Assembly: GCA_019187185.1 (NCBI GenBank)
Contig: JABAQU010000016.1
Location: 1 to 64,000, forward strand
DNA from: Steroidobacteraceae bacterium
GTDB taxonomy: Bacteria; Pseudomonadota; Gammaproteobacteria; Steroidobacterales; Steroidobacteraceae
Length of the DNA: 64,000 nt
Direction: 5' to 3'
The notes under the pieces: model-generated
The model's input: the letters and a program-made list of their open reading frames with translations, nothing else
What the model was told of the DNA's origin: nothing
Databases searched by the model: none
Shown here: positions 16,460 to 33,569 of the stretch, in pieces
Position numbering within the stretch: the stretch's first letter is position 1
How the letters are laid out: each line of letters opens with the position of its first letter
Program-made: the position numbers and the translations under genes

Positions 16460-17869
16460 TCAGCAGCTGTAGTACATGTCGAGCTCGATCGGGTGCGTCG
16501 ACATGCGAAAGCGCGTGACTTCCTGGTTCTTCAACGCGATGTACGCATCGATCAGGTCGTTCGTGAACACTCCGCCGCGCGTCAGGAACTCCCGGTCCTT
16601 GTCGAGATGCTCGAGCGCCATGTCGAGCGAGTGGCACACGGTCGGGATGCCCTTCGCCTCTTCCGGCTCGAGGTCGTAGAGATCCTTGTCGGCCGGGTCG
16701 CCCGGGTGGATCTTGTTCTGGATGCCGTCGAGGCCCGCCATCATCATCGCAGCGAACGCGAAGTACGGGTTCGCCGACGAATCGGGGAAACGCACTTCGA
16801 TGCGGCGCGCCTTCGGGTTCGACACCCAGGGAATGCGGATCGAGGCCGAACGGTTGCGCGCGGAGTACGCGAGCATCACCGGCGCCTCGAAGCCCGGCAC
16901 GAGGCGCTTGTAGCTGTTCGTGCCCGCGTTCGTGAACGCGTTGATCGCCTTCGCGTGCTTGATGATGCCGCCGATGTAGTAGAGCGCGAGATCGGACAGG
17001 CCGCCGTACTTGTCGCCGGCAAACAGTGCCTTGCCGTCCTTCGACAGCGACTGGTGCACGTGCATGCCCGACCCGTTGTCGCCGACGAGCGGCTTCGGCA
17101 TGAACGTGGCCGACTTGCCGTAGGCGTGCGCGACATTGAGCACGGCGTACTTCAGGATCTGCACGGCATCGGCCTTGGCGACGAGCGCGCCCGCACCCAC
17201 GCCGATTTCGCACTGGCCGCCGGTTGCGACTTCGTGGTGATGCACTTCGACGGTCTGGCCGAGTTCCTCGAGCGCGTTGCACATCGCGTTCCTGATGTCC
17301 TGGAACGCGTCGACCGGCGGCACCGGGAAGTAACCGCCCTTGATGCCGGGGCGGTGGCCCTTGTTGCCCTCGGGGTAGGCGGTGTTGGTGTTCCATGCGC
17401 CCTGCACGGAATCGATCTCGTACGAACAGCCGTGCAGCTCGTTGCGATACCGCACGCTGTCGAAAATGAAGAATTCGTTCTCGGGCCCGAACAGCGCCTT
17501 GTCGGCGATGCCGGTCGACTTGAGATACGCCTCGGCGCGCTTGCCGAGGGAGCGCGGATCGCGCTCGTAGCCCTGCATCGTCGCGGGCTCGATCACGTCG
17601 CAGCGCAGGTTCACCGTCGCTTCCTCGTAGAAGGGATCGATGACCGCCGTGCCGGCCTCGGGCAGCAGGATCATGTCGGACTCGTTGATGCCCTTCCATC
17701 CGGCGATCGAAGAGCCGTCGAACATCTTGCCGTCGCGGAACAGATCCTCGTCCACCAGTTTGGCGGGGATCGTCACGTGCTGTTCCTTGCCGCGCGTATC
17801 CGTGAAGCGCAGGTCGGCGTAGCGGACTTCCTTGTCCTTGATGAGTTTGAGAACGTCGCTGGGAGTCAT
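16460..17869 (-). CDS. glnA: Glutamine synthetase, type I
   Basis: 469 aa, exactly the length of the enterobacterial enzyme. The beta-grasp segment [13 protein letters not shown] and catalytic-domain segments [23 protein letters not shown] and [19 protein letters not shown] are present. The adenylylation tyrosine is in [11 protein letters not shown] (about residue 398), so it should be controlled by GlnE. It makes glutamine from glutamate and ammonia. ATG 17869 (MTPSDVLK) is chosen for length and the GGAGAC about 5 bases upstream. It leads the nitrogen module and has a sigma-54 promoter. Confidence 0.97.
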   Translation of the reverse strand: MTPSDVLKLIKDKEVRYADLRFTDTRGKEQHVTIPAKLVDEDLFRDGKMFDGSSIAGWKGINESDMILLPEAGTAVIDPFYEEATVNLRCDVIEPATMQGYERDPRSLGKRAEAYLKSTGIADKALFGPENEFFIFDSVRYRNELHGCSYEIDSVQGAWNTNTAYPEGNKGHRPGIKGGYFPVPPVDAFQDIRNAMCNALEELGQTVEVHHHEVATGGQCEIGVGAGALVAKADAVQILKYAVLNVAHAYGKSATFMPKPLVGDNGSGMHVHQSLSKDGKALFAGDKYGGLSDLALYYIGGIIKHAKAINAFTNAGTNSYKRLVPGFEAPVMLAYSARNRSASIRIPWVSNPKARRIEVRFPDSSANPYFAFAAMMMAGLDGIQNKIHPGDPADKDLYDLEPEEAKGIPTVCHSLDMALEHLDKDREFLTRGGVFTNDLIDAYIALKNQEVTRFRMSTHPIELDMYYSC

Positions 17870-17909
17870 GCAGGTCTCCGGAACCAGGGGTTGTGAGGCG
17901 CTGAAACAG

Positions 17910-17925
17910 TGCATGGCGCGTGCCA
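17910..17925 (-). promoter_or_regulatory. Sigma-54 promoter of glnA
   Basis: The minus strand reads TGGCACGCGCCATGCA. The -24 TGGCACG is a full consensus match, and the -12 element is ATGCA instead of TTGCA. The invariant GG and GC are separated by exactly 10 bases, as required. Predicted transcription start is near 17899, giving a leader of about 30 bases to the glnA ATG. ntrBC downstream supplies the expected activator. Confidence 0.8.
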
Positions 17926-17978
17926 TCACTGCTGCACTCGTCCAATCAATCAGTTACGCGATATGGGCCAATGGGCAA

Positions 17979-17995
17979 TGCCCGATTATAGTGCA
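17979..17995 (-). promoter_or_regulatory. NtrC-like site overlapping a sigma-70 -10 box upstream of glnA
   Basis: The minus strand reads TGCACTATAATCGGGCA, close to the NtrC dyad TGCACY-N5-RGTGCA. It is centred about 88 bases upstream of the predicted sigma-54 start. The same bases contain a perfect TATAAT, so NtrC binding could both activate the sigma-54 promoter and block a sigma-70 promoter, as in enterobacterial glnA. A short palindrome GGGCAATGCCC (17973-17983) is adjacent. Confidence 0.45.
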
Positions 17996-18063
17996 GGTGG
18001 CACGGACGGGCGCCCCATTTCCGGGCAGCGGGCCTCGGTTGCACTGCAGTAGGGCACATCTGA

Positions 18064-18080
18064 ATCACGGATTCCGTGAT
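18064..18080. promoter_or_regulatory. Palindromic operator of the vapBC pair
   Basis: ATCACGGATTCCGTGAT has perfect 8-bp arms around a single central base and ends 11 bases before the vapB GTG. A further half-site TCACGG follows at 18085-18090. Ribbon-helix-helix antitoxins normally repress their own operons at such repeats. Confidence 0.6.
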
Positions 18081-18091
18081 AGAGTCACGGC

Positions 18092-18343
18092 GTGCGCAAC
18101 GTGACGATCAGCCTCGACGACGACACGGCTGCATGGGCTCGCCGGCTGGCGGCCGAGCGGGATACGAGCCTCTCTGCCCTTGTCGCTGAGTTGATCGCGG
18201 AGAAGCGGCAGTCGTCGGAGTCTTACCAGGCCGCGATGCGACGGTTCCTCGCGAGAAAGGCGCCTGCGCCGCTCTCGAATCCCGGCGATCGCTATCCCGA
18301 GCGGGAAGAACTCCATGATCGGCACGTACTTCGTCGACGCTAG
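18092..18343 (+). CDS. Ribbon-helix-helix antitoxin (VapB-like)
   Basis: 83 aa. The N-terminal 45 residues (NVTISLDDDTAAWARRLAAERD, quoted in part as VTISLDDDTAAW) have the short strand-helix-helix pattern of CopG/Arc-type antitoxins. The C-terminal half is Pro/Arg-rich and would bind the toxin. GTG start at 18092; no better in-frame start. The last 29 bases overlap the toxin gene, typical of translationally coupled toxin-antitoxin pairs. A palindromic operator lies directly upstream. Confidence 0.8.
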   Translation: MRNVTISLDDDTAAWARRLAAERDTSLSALVAELIAEKRQSSESYQAAMRRFLARKAPAPLSNPGDRYPEREELHDRHVLRRR

Positions 18344-18815
18344 CGTGTTCGTCTACGACTGCGATCCCACGGATCCGGTCAAGCACGCGAGAGCCGGCAA
18401 CTGGCTCGAGCAGCTGTGGGCAAGCGGGGTCGGGCGTACCAGCACCCAGGCGCTGTCGGAGTTCTACACAACCGTCACGCGCAAGGTCCGAAGGCCCATG
18501 GCGCGGGATGAAGCCTGGGATTACGTGGCGTCGCTCCTGGTCTGGGAACCCCAGGCGATCGACAGGGCGGTCCTCGAAGGCGCGCGGCGACTCGAAGACC
18601 GGTATCGGCTGGACTGGTGGGACAGCCTGATCGTCGCCGCCGCACAGGCACAGCACTGCGTTCTCCTGCTGACCGAAGACCTGCAGGACGGCGCCGTCTA
18701 CGGCGGCGTGACGGTCCGCGATCCGTTCAGGCTCACGGTGGAAGAGGCGGTGACGCAGTATGGGGATGCCCCGAAGCCGCGCTACCGCCGCCGCCCGTCG
18801 GCCATGCGTGCCTGA
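18315..18815 (+). CDS. PIN-domain ribonuclease toxin (VapC-like)
   Basis: 166 aa, slightly long for VapC because of a basic C-terminal tail (KPRYRRRPS). PIN-domain acidic residues are visible in YFVDASVFVYDCD (N-terminus), ALSEFYTTV (middle), LDWWDSLIVAAA and LLTEDLQDG (C-terminal). VapC toxins cleave tRNA or rRNA when the antitoxin is lost. It overlaps the antitoxin by 29 bases. Confidence 0.88.
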   Translation: MIGTYFVDASVFVYDCDPTDPVKHARAGNWLEQLWASGVGRTSTQALSEFYTTVTRKVRRPMARDEAWDYVASLLVWEPQAIDRAVLEGARRLEDRYRLDWWDSLIVAAAQAQHCVLLLTEDLQDGAVYGGVTVRDPFRLTVEEAVTQYGDAPKPRYRRRPSAMRA

Positions 18816-18917
18816 GCCGCCCTTCGGGCTCGAAATACCGGGAATCACGCTCTTCCTCCGGGGTCCGGAATCTGTATGATCGGCCGCCGTCGCACCCGAC
18901 CCTGGAGCATCTGACAC

Positions 18918-21988
<3,071 letters not shown>

Positions 21989-22000
21989 TCATCCGGCCGC

Positions 22001-22006
22001 TATACT
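22001..22006 (+). promoter_or_regulatory. -10 box of the glyQS promoter
   Basis: TATACT ends 12 bases before the glyQ ATG, so the transcript would have a leader of only about 5-7 bases. The -35 region is not distinct. Confidence 0.4.
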
Positions 22007-22018
22007 TCGCGGCCATTC

Positions 22019-22948
22019 ATGACCGATCCCATTGGCACGCCGCCGCGCACCTTCCAGGACCTGATCTTCGCCCTCGAGCGCTACTGGGCCGGGCAGGGTT
22101 GCGTCGTGCTGCAGCCTTACGACATGCCGGTCGGCGCCGGCACCTTCCACACCGCGACCTTCCTGCGCTCGATCGGCCCCGAGCCGTGGAGCGCGGCCTA
22201 CGTGCAGCCCTCGCGCCGCCCGACCGACGGGCGATACGGCGAGAACCCCTTTCGCCTGCAGCACTATTACCAGTTCCAGGTCGTCATCAAGCCCTCGCCG
22301 CTCGACATCCTCGACCGCTACCTCGGCAGCCTGCGCATGCTCGGCTTCGACCCGCTCGTGCACGACATCCGCTTCGTCGAGGACAACTGGGAATCGCCGA
22401 CGCTCGGTGCATGGGGGCTCGGCTGGGAAGTGTGGCTGAACGGCATGGAAGTCACGCAGTTCACGTACTTCCAGCAGGTCGGCGGGCTCGATTGCCGCCC
22501 CGTGACCGGCGAGATCACCTACGGGCTCGAACGCCTCGCGATGTACCTGCAGGGCGTCGAGAGCGTGTTCGATCTCGTGTGGACCGACGGCCCGCTCGGC
22601 CGCGTGACCTACGGCGATGTGTTCCATCAGAACGAGGTCGAGCAATCGAAGTACAACTTCGAGCTCGCCGACACGGCCGTGCTCTTTCGCCGCTTCGATG
22701 AACACGAGGCCGAGTGCAACGCGCTGCTCGGGGCGAAACTCGCATTGCCCGCCTACGAGCAGGTGCTCGGCGCATCGCACACGTTCAACCTGCTCGATGC
22801 GCGCAAGGCGATCTCGGTCACCGAGCGCCAGCGCTTCATCCTGCGCGTGCGCACGCTGGCGCGCGGTGTCGCGCAGGCCTACTTCGACAGTCGCGAGGCG
22901 CTCGGCTTTCCGATGGCCGCGGGCGGCGGCGAACGGGGCGCCGCGTGA
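22019..22948 (+). CDS. glyQ: Glycyl-tRNA synthetase alpha subunit
   Basis: 309 aa, the standard size. Conserved blocks are [53 protein letters not shown] and [20 protein letters not shown] (quoted in parts). The alpha2beta2 enzyme charges tRNA-Gly. The ATG at 22019 gives the family N-terminus. Its stop overlaps the glyS GTG start (GTGA), so the subunits are coupled. Confidence 0.97.
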   Translation: MTDPIGTPPRTFQDLIFALERYWAGQGCVVLQPYDMPVGAGTFHTATFLRSIGPEPWSAAYVQPSRRPTDGRYGENPFRLQHYYQFQVVIKPSPLDILDRYLGSLRMLGFDPLVHDIRFVEDNWESPTLGAWGLGWEVWLNGMEVTQFTYFQQVGGLDCRPVTGEITYGLERLAMYLQGVESVFDLVWTDGPLGRVTYGDVFHQNEVEQSKYNFELADTAVLFRRFDEHEAECNALLGAKLALPAYEQVLGASHTFNLLDARKAISVTERQRFILRVRTLARGVAQAYFDSREALGFPMAAGGGERGAA

Positions 22949-25020
22949 GCGCGCAGGATTTCCTCGTCGAGATCGGCACCGAGGAGCTGCCGCCGAAGGC
23001 GCTGCCGGACCTCGAGCGCGCGTTTCGCGACGGCGTCGTCACGGGCCTCGCATCGGCGGGCCTCGCACATGGCGAAGTCGTGTCGTACGCGGCGCCGCGG
23101 CGGCTCGCGGTCCTCGTGCGCACGCTCGCCGCGCGCCAGGGCGAGCAGGAGATCCGCCGGCGCGGGCCGCCGGTGAGCGCGGCGTTCGATGCATCGGGCC
23201 AGCCGACGCGCGCGGCCAGTGCGTTCGCCGAGAGTTGCGGCGTGACGCTCGGCGAGCTGACGCGCGTGAAGGAAGGCAAGGGCGAGTTCCTGTTCTATTC
23301 GGGCCGCAAGCGGGGCGCTGACACCGGCACGCTGCTTCCGGGCATCGTGCAGGCGTCGCTCGACCAGTTGCCGATTCCGAAACGGATGCGCTGGGGCGCA
23401 GGCGAGGCCGAGTTCGTGCGCCCCGTGCACTGGATCGTGCTGCTCTATGGCGGCGAGACGCTGCCTGCGACGCTGCTCGACACACGCGCCGGCAATGCAA
23501 CCCGGGGTCACCGCTTCCACGCGCCCGCACCGCTGGCGATCCCGGCGCCCGCCGACTACGCGATGGTGCTCGAACGGCACGGCAAGGTGCTGGCGAGCTT
23601 CGCCGACAGACGTGCGCGGATACGCAAAGAAGTCGAGGCGGCTGCGCAGGCGCTCGGTGGCCGCGCGATCGTGAGCGACGCCTTGCTCGATGAAGTGACG
23701 GCACTCGTCGAGTGGCCCGTGCCGATCGCCGGCCGGTTCGATGAGCGCTTCCTGTCGCTGCCGCGCGAGGTGCTCGTCGCGACGCTGCAGGACCATCAGC
23801 GCTACTTCGCGGTCGAGGGTCCTTCGGGCGCACTCATGGCGTGGTTCATCACGGTGGCCAACATCGAAAGCCGCGAGCCGGCCCAGGTGCGCAAGGGCAA
23901 CGAGCGCGTCGTGCGCCCACGCCTCGCCGATGCCGCGTTCTTCTGGGAACAGGATCGCCGCGAGCCGCTCGCGGCCCGCCTCCCGGCGCTCGACCGTGTG
24001 ACCTTCCAGGCGAAGCTCGGGTCGATCGGCTCGAAGGTGGCGCGCATTGAGTCGTTGGTGACAACAATCAGCGTGCAATTAGGCTGGAATGTTGCGCATG
24101 CGCAGCGATCTGCCTTGCTCGCCAAGTGCGACTTGCTCACCTCTGTCGTCGGCGAGTTCCCCGAACTGCAGGGCATCATGGGGTCGTACTACGCATCGGC
24201 GGACGGCGAGCCGGCGCCCGTCGCCGCGGCGATCCGCGAGCACTACCTGCCGCGCGGCGCGGGCGATCAACTCCCCGAGTCGGAGCCGGGTACAGCCGTG
24301 GCGCTCGCCGACCGGATCGACACCCTCGCGGGCATCTTCGCGATCGGCCAGAAACCGACCGGCGCGAAGGATCCCTTCGGACTGCGACGCGCGGCCATCG
24401 GCGTGCTGCGCATCCTCATCGAGAAGCGCATCGACCTCGACCTGCGCGCGCTCATCGACGCCGCGGTCGCCCTGCAGCCGGTGAAGAACGCTGCGGCGGC
24501 GGACGATGTGTATGGCTATGTCACGGATCGCTTGCGCGCGTACTACCTCGAGCAGCCGGGCACCGCGTACACGACCGAGATGATCGATGCCGTGCTCGCG
24601 GCGGCACCGCGCTCGCCGCTCGACTTCGACGCCCGCCTCTCGGCGCTCGCGGGATTCCTCGCGCGGCCCGAAGCGGCGAGCCTCGCTGCGGCGAACAAGC
24701 GCATCGCGAACATCCTGAAGAAGGCCGAGGGCTTCGTGCCCGGCGCCGTCGACGCAGGCCTGCTGCGCGACCCGGCCGAGCAGGCACTGCACGCTGCGCT
24801 GGCGCAGCTGCGCGCGCGCGTGCCTGCCGCCATTGCGCAGCGCGACTATGCGGGCGCATTCGGCGCGCTCGCGGCGCTACGGGGCGCGGTCGACCGCTTC
24901 TTCGACGACGTGATGGTCAACGACCCCGACGCGGCGCTGCGCACAAACCGGCTGTCGCTGCTCGCCGAGCTGCGCGCGCTGTTCGGCGGGATTGCCGATC
25001 TCTCGCGCCTGCCCGGCTGA
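22945..25020 (+). CDS. glyS: Glycyl-tRNA synthetase beta subunit
   Basis: 691 aa, normal family length. It begins with [15 protein letters not shown] and contains [31 protein letters not shown] and the HD-like/anticodon region with [16 protein letters not shown]. The C-terminal third binds the anticodon. GTG start at 22945. The last 144 bases overlap the convergent aspartic-protease frame; glyS is clearly intact to its usual C-terminus (FFDDVMVN). Confidence 0.97.
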   Translation: MSAQDFLVEIGTEELPPKALPDLERAFRDGVVTGLASAGLAHGEVVSYAAPRRLAVLVRTLAARQGEQEIRRRGPPVSAAFDASGQPTRAASAFAESCGVTLGELTRVKEGKGEFLFYSGRKRGADTGTLLPGIVQASLDQLPIPKRMRWGAGEAEFVRPVHWIVLLYGGETLPATLLDTRAGNATRGHRFHAPAPLAIPAPADYAMVLERHGKVLASFADRRARIRKEVEAAAQALGGRAIVSDALLDEVTALVEWPVPIAGRFDERFLSLPREVLVATLQDHQRYFAVEGPSGALMAWFITVANIESREPAQVRKGNERVVRPRLADAAFFWEQDRREPLAARLPALDRVTFQAKLGSIGSKVARIESLVTTISVQLGWNVAHAQRSALLAKCDLLTSVVGEFPELQGIMGSYYASADGEPAPVAAAIREHYLPRGAGDQLPESEPGTAVALADRIDTLAGIFAIGQKPTGAKDPFGLRRAAIGVLRILIEKRIDLDLRALIDAAVALQPVKNAAAADDVYGYVTDRLRAYYLEQPGTAYTTEMIDAVLAAAPRSPLDFDARLSALAGFLARPEAASLAAANKRIANILKKAEGFVPGAVDAGLLRDPAEQALHAALAQLRARVPAAIAQRDYAGAFGALAALRGAVDRFFDDVMVNDPDAALRTNRLSLLAELRALFGGIADLSRLPG

Positions 25021-25419
25021 CACGCGCCGGGCGCCGGCGTGCATCACGATCGCGGAGGGAATCTCCGGGCTCGCAGGATTCACGGTGACGCGCCGCCGCG
25101 CAGGATCGATGACGAGATCCATGTCTTCGAGCGGAATGGCGCCAACGAGTACCCGCTCGCCGAGCACGAACGCACCGGTGAAGCAGCCGCGCTGGCCGAA
25201 GCCGACCTTCACCGGCCCGACATAGGGCACACGATGGCGGCCTCCATCGGCCAGTGTGACCTCGCGCTGTTCGAGCTCCTCGAGTTTCAGTTGCGCCACG
25301 ATCCGTGCCGGCAGGCACAGGTTCATCGCCCCGGTGTCGACCAGCGCATCGACCGCGATCGCCGGTATCGCGGAATCGCGCGGATTGCTCACCGAGAATG
25401 TTGCCGTGACGAGTCCCAT
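24877..25419 (-). CDS. Clan AA (retropepsin-like) aspartic protease
   Basis: 180 aa. The first 120 residues form one retropepsin-like domain: the catalytic motif is VDALVDTGAMNLCLP (Asp-Thr-Gly about residue 23), followed by LADGGRHRVPYVGPV and VLVGAIPLEDMDLVIDP. Such single-domain proteins are expected to dimerise; substrates are unknown. The last 50 or so residues are encoded opposite the 3' end of glyS and look unlike the family, so the original stop may have been lost by read-through. ATG 25419 begins the conserved part. Confidence 0.7.
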   Translation of the reverse strand: MGLVTATFSVSNPRDSAIPAIAVDALVDTGAMNLCLPARIVAQLKLEELEQREVTLADGGRHRVPYVGPVKVGFGQRGCFTGAFVLGERVLVGAIPLEDMDLVIDPARRRVTVNPASPEIPSAIVMHAGARRVSAGQAREIGNPAEQRAQLGEQRQPVCAQRRVGVVDHHVVEEAVDRAP

Positions 25420-25469
25420 CGGCGCGAGTGTAAGTCGGCGCGACCGCGACGGCACGCCGCATTCGGGCG

Positions 25470-26180
25470 CTATTTGCGCGCTTTGGCGGTGCTCGCGGCG
25501 GTCTGGCCGAAAAGGACCTTGCGCTCCTCGTCGCTGATCGGCTTCTTGTAACTGTCACCCTCGCCGCGCGCGTAGGCGCGCGCCGTGGCCGGCCGCGCTT
25601 TCACCGCTTCGAGCCAGCGCGCCATCGCCGGAAAGTCGTCGAGCGACTGCTGCAGCCGGTCCCAGTAGATCGCCCAGGGGTAGATCGCCATGTCGGCGAT
25701 CGAATAGGACTCGCCCGCGACGAAGCGATGCGTCGCGAGTTGCCGGTCGAGCACGCCGTAGAGGCGGTTCACCTCGTTGCGGTAGCGGTTCTGCGCGTAG
25801 GGCACCTGCTCGGGCGCGTAGTTGAGGAAATGCCCGGCCTGGCCCGACATCGGCCCAAGGCCCGCCATCTGCCAGAAGAGCCACTCGAGCACGGCCTTGC
25901 GGCCGCGCAGATCGGCCGGGATGAAACGCCCGGTCTTCTCGGCGAGGTACAGCAGGATCGCGCCCGACTCGAACACGCTGACCGGTTCGCCGCCGTCGGC
26001 CGGTGCGCGATCGAGGATGGCCGGCATGCGGTTGTTCGGCGACAGCGCAAGGAATTCCGCCTTGAACTGGTCGCCCGCGCCGATATCGACCGGGACGATC
26101 CGGTAGGGAAGCTCTGCCTCCTCGAGGAAGAGCGTGATCTTGTGCCCGTTGGGCGTCGGCCAGTAATGGAGATCGATCAT
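25470..26180 (-). CDS. Glutathione S-transferase, YghU/YfcG-like
   Basis: 236 aa. The N-terminal thioredoxin-like domain (about 1-85) starts IDLHYWPTPNGHK, where TPNG is typical of the nu-class disulfide-reductase GSTs, and has RMPAI and ESGAILLYLAEKTG. The helical C-terminal domain contains FVAGESYSIADMAIYPW. It probably binds glutathione and reduces disulfides. It is divergent from the threonine synthase-like gene by 155 bases, in which nothing else was recognised. Confidence 0.88.
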   Translation of the reverse strand: MIDLHYWPTPNGHKITLFLEEAELPYRIVPVDIGAGDQFKAEFLALSPNNRMPAILDRAPADGGEPVSVFESGAILLYLAEKTGRFIPADLRGRKAVLEWLFWQMAGLGPMSGQAGHFLNYAPEQVPYAQNRYRNEVNRLYGVLDRQLATHRFVAGESYSIADMAIYPWAIYWDRLQQSLDDFPAMARWLEAVKARPATARAYARGEGDSYKKPISDEERKVLFGQTAASTAKARK

Positions 26181-26335
26181 GATCGGTGCAGTTGATCACA
26201 CTCGGGCGCAGTGCGCACGGTCGCGTGGCTGCGTCGCGGATCCAGCCGATTCAGCCGTGCGCGATGTTGCAGTTTGGGTCACGATGGCGCGGCCGTTCCG
26301 TTGCAACGGCTGCCGACGACGGGGCTCGATGAGGG

Positions 26336-27469
26336 ATGCTGCGCCTATCGCCACACCTCGACGGAGTTCGCTGCTTTGCCTGCGGGCTCGCGCACGATCC
26401 GCGCACGCTCCTCGGTGTCTGCACGGCGTGCGGCATGCCGCTGCGCGTCGACTACGACCTCGCGGCGATCCGCCTGCACCGCGGGGCGCTCGGCGGGCGC
26501 ACGCCATCGTTGTGGCGCTATCGCGAAGTGCTGCCGCTCGTCGAGGGCGACGAGGTAACGCTCACCGAGGGCTGCACGCCGCTCGTCCCGGTGGCGCGCA
26601 ACGTGTGGGTCAAGGACGAAGCGCGCAATCCGACCGGCTCGTTCAAGGCCAGGGGCATGGCCGTGGCCGTGTCGATGGCGAAACATCTCGGCGCCCGCGC
26701 GCTCGCCGCGCCGTCGGCCGGCAATGCCGCCGGCGCCCTCGCAGCCTATGGCGCGCGGGCCGCACTGCCCGTCACGGTGGCGATGCCCGAGGACACGCCG
26801 CGCGTGTTTTTCGAGGAGTGCCGCCACTATGGAGCCACCGTACAGGCGGTGCCCGGCACGATCTCGGACGCGGGCCGGTTCCTGCGCGAGCACGGTCCCC
26901 GCGATGCGTTCGACGTGTCGACCCTGCGTGAGCCCTACCGCATCGAGGGCAAGAAGACGATGGCCTACGAACTCGTCGAGCAGATGGCCGGCGAGGTACC
27001 GGACGTCGTGCTGTACCCGACGGGCGGCGGCACCGGCCTCATCGGCATGTGGAAGGCGTTCCATGAAATGGCCGCGCTCGGCTGGATTCCGGCCGGCGCG
27101 ATGCCGCGGTTCGTCGCCGTGCAGGCCGCGGGCTGTGCACCCGTAGTCCGCGCATTCGAACGGGGCGAGGAGCGCACCGCGCCGTGGGTCGACCCTGAAA
27201 CGCGCGCCTATGGCCTGCGAGTGCCCGCACCGCTCGGCGGCTTCCTGTGCCTGCGCGCGCTGCGCGAATCGCGCGGCACGGCGGTCGCCGTCGACGAAGG
27301 GGAACTCGGCCGTGCCGCCGCGGCGCTCGCGGCCTCGAGCGGCATCGATGTCTGCCCCGAGGGCGGCGCGGCCTGGGCCGCGCTCGAGCGTTTCCGCGCA
27401 GGCGGCCAGGTGCGGGACAGCGACCGAGTCGTCGTGTTCAACACCGGCACGGGGCTCAAGTACCGGTGA
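26336..27469 (+). CDS. Threonine synthase-like PLP enzyme
   Basis: 377 aa fold-type II PLP enzyme. An N-terminal zinc-ribbon-like region (C-x2-C at about 13-16 and 30-33) precedes the catalytic domain. The PLP lysine is in NPTGSFKARG, the phosphate-binding loop is TGGGTGL, and SAGNAAGALAAYGAR is typical. Members with this arrangement are annotated threonine synthase; related lyases act on other substrates, so the physiological reaction is not certain. It is followed 22 bases later by an acyltransferase gene on the same strand. Confidence 0.8.
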   Translation: MLRLSPHLDGVRCFACGLAHDPRTLLGVCTACGMPLRVDYDLAAIRLHRGALGGRTPSLWRYREVLPLVEGDEVTLTEGCTPLVPVARNVWVKDEARNPTGSFKARGMAVAVSMAKHLGARALAAPSAGNAAGALAAYGARAALPVTVAMPEDTPRVFFEECRHYGATVQAVPGTISDAGRFLREHGPRDAFDVSTLREPYRIEGKKTMAYELVEQMAGEVPDVVLYPTGGGTGLIGMWKAFHEMAALGWIPAGAMPRFVAVQAAGCAPVVRAFERGEERTAPWVDPETRAYGLRVPAPLGGFLCLRALRESRGTAVAVDEGELGRAAAALAASSGIDVCPEGGAAWAALERFRAGGQVRDSDRVVVFNTGTGLKYR

Positions 27470-27491
27470 GGCGGTTACACTGACGCAGCCT

Positions 27492-28226
27492 ATGCAGTGG
27501 ATCGCCTCGGTCGTCTACACGACGCTGCTCTTCGCCTGGGTGCTGCTGTTCGCGATGTTCTTCAACGTCGCGAGCCTCGTCGTGCCCCTCTCCGCGCGAT
27601 ACAGGCTGGCGCGCATCTGGGCGCACGTCATCCTCGGCGGAGTCCGGGTCTTCTGCGGTCTCGACTACCGAATCACGGGCCGGGAGCACCTGCCCGCGGG
27701 CGGCCACGTGGCGCTGTGGAAGCACTCCTCATCGTGGGAAACGTTCGCGATGGTGATCGTGTGCCCGGCGCAGGTGTGGGTGCTCAAGCGTGAGCTGCTG
27801 TGGATTCCGTTCGTCGGCTGGGGCATCCGGCAGATGCACGCGATCGCGATCGATCGCGGCAGCGGGCCGTCCGCGGTCAGGCAGGTCGTCGAGAAGGGCC
27901 GCCGCTACATCGAGCGCGGCATCTGGGTCATGGTCTTTCCGGAAGGCACCCGCATGGCCGCGGGCGAAACACGCAAGTACGGCACGAGCGGCGCGCTGCT
28001 TGCGCGCGAGGCCGGCTGCCTCGTCGTGCCGATTGCGCACGACGCGGGTTATTACTGGCCGCGGCGCGGACTGCTCAAGCGGCGTGGCACCGTCGATGTC
28101 GTGATCGGCCGGCCGATCGATCCCACGGGGCGCGATCCACGCGACGTCAACGACGAGGCGCAGCGCTGGATCGAGGCGACGATTGCTGATCTTCGCCGCG
28201 GCAAGCAGGAGAACCATGTCCCGTAG
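27492..28226 (+). CDS. plsC: 1-acyl-sn-glycerol-3-phosphate acyltransferase (PlsC family)
   Basis: 244 aa. An N-terminal membrane segment (about 8-30) precedes the acyltransferase fold. The catalytic motif is KHSSSWE, an H-x4-E variant of the usual H-x4-D that occurs in some proteobacterial PlsC proteins. The glycerolphosphate-binding motif is FPEGTR. It would transfer an acyl chain to lysophosphatidate at the inner membrane. ATG 27492 is chosen over an in-frame extension into the previous gene. It overlaps the next gene by 11 bases. Confidence 0.87.
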   Translation: MQWIASVVYTTLLFAWVLLFAMFFNVASLVVPLSARYRLARIWAHVILGGVRVFCGLDYRITGREHLPAGGHVALWKHSSSWETFAMVIVCPAQVWVLKRELLWIPFVGWGIRQMHAIAIDRGSGPSAVRQVVEKGRRYIERGIWVMVFPEGTRMAAGETRKYGTSGALLAREAGCLVVPIAHDAGYYWPRRGLLKRRGTVDVVIGRPIDPTGRDPRDVNDEAQRWIEATIADLRRGKQENHVP

Positions 28227-29232
28227 CGTCCATGCCGCTGCGGCCGCGGCGCTGCGGCGCCACCGCACGCCCGCGGACGGGCGGCCCGACATCGTGACAC
28301 TGGTGCATTACGCGACACTCGCCGCCTCGAGCCACAACACGCAACCGTGGACGTTCGAAGCGGGCGCGGATTGCGTCTGGGTGAGTGCGGATTTCTCGCG
28401 TCGTTGTCCTGCGGTGGATCCCGACGATCACCACCTGTTCGCGAGCCTCGGCTGCGCGACCGAGAACCTGTTGCTGGCCGCGCAGGCCTTCGGGTATGGC
28501 GGAACATGCGCTTGGGACGCGGCGACGTCCCGCATCCGGATTGACTTCGCCTCCGGGCCCGCGACGCGTTCCGCGCTGTTCGATGCCATACCACTGCGCC
28601 AATGCACACGCTCGTTGTTTGACGGCAAGGCGCTCTCGACCGGCGAACTTCGTTCGCTGGAAGGTGCCGCCGCAGGAAACGGCGTCTCGGTCCTGATGAT
28701 TACCGACGCCGGGCGCAGGCAGTCGATCGCCGACTACGTGGCAGCGGGCAATGACGCACAGTTTCCGGATCGTGCCTGGGCCGATGAACTCCGGTCGTGG
28801 ATCCGCTTCAATGCGAAGGAAGCCATCCGCAGCGGCGACGGGCTGTACGGCCCCGTCATGGGCAGCCCCGATGTGCCGCGCTGGCTCGGCCGGCTGGCGA
28901 TGCGCGTGGCGTTCTCCGCGCGAAAGCAGAACCGCAAGGACGTCGCGCATATCCTTGGCTCGTCGGCCATCGCCATCATTCATTCGGACGCGAATGATCG
29001 CGTCCATTGGGTCGAGGCCGGGCGCTGCTACCAGCGCCTGGCTCTCCAGGCCACCGCCATGGGTCTCTGCACCGCGTTCATCAATCAGCCGGTCGAGGTG
29101 GCTGCCCTGCGGCCGCAGTTCGCGTCCTTCCTCGGCATCGGCGCGCGCCGGCCCGACCTCGTCGTTCGCATCGGACGCGGTCCGGCCATGCCCGCGTCCC
29201 TGAGGCGCCCGGTGAGCGCCGTGCTCGTCTGA
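28216..29232 (+). CDS. Nitroreductase-superfamily (Acg-like) protein
   Basis: 338 aa. The N-terminal segment LVHYATLAASSHNTQPWTFE is characteristic of the Acg family of double-length nitroreductase relatives, which bind FMN poorly or not at all. A second half-domain contains AGRCYQRLALQATAMGLCTAFINQPVE (quoted in part). Function is unknown; proposals include flavin sequestration. ATG 28216 follows CAGGAGAA and overlaps the plsC stop, implying cotranscription. Confidence 0.78.
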   Translation: MSRSVHAAAAAALRRHRTPADGRPDIVTLVHYATLAASSHNTQPWTFEAGADCVWVSADFSRRCPAVDPDDHHLFASLGCATENLLLAAQAFGYGGTCAWDAATSRIRIDFASGPATRSALFDAIPLRQCTRSLFDGKALSTGELRSLEGAAAGNGVSVLMITDAGRRQSIADYVAAGNDAQFPDRAWADELRSWIRFNAKEAIRSGDGLYGPVMGSPDVPRWLGRLAMRVAFSARKQNRKDVAHILGSSAIAIIHSDANDRVHWVEAGRCYQRLALQATAMGLCTAFINQPVEVAALRPQFASFLGIGARRPDLVVRIGRGPAMPASLRRPVSAVLV

Positions 29233-29257
29233 GCGTATCGCGCAGGATCTCGCGCGC

Positions 29258-33564
<4,307 letters not shown>

Positions 33565-33569
<5 letters not shown>

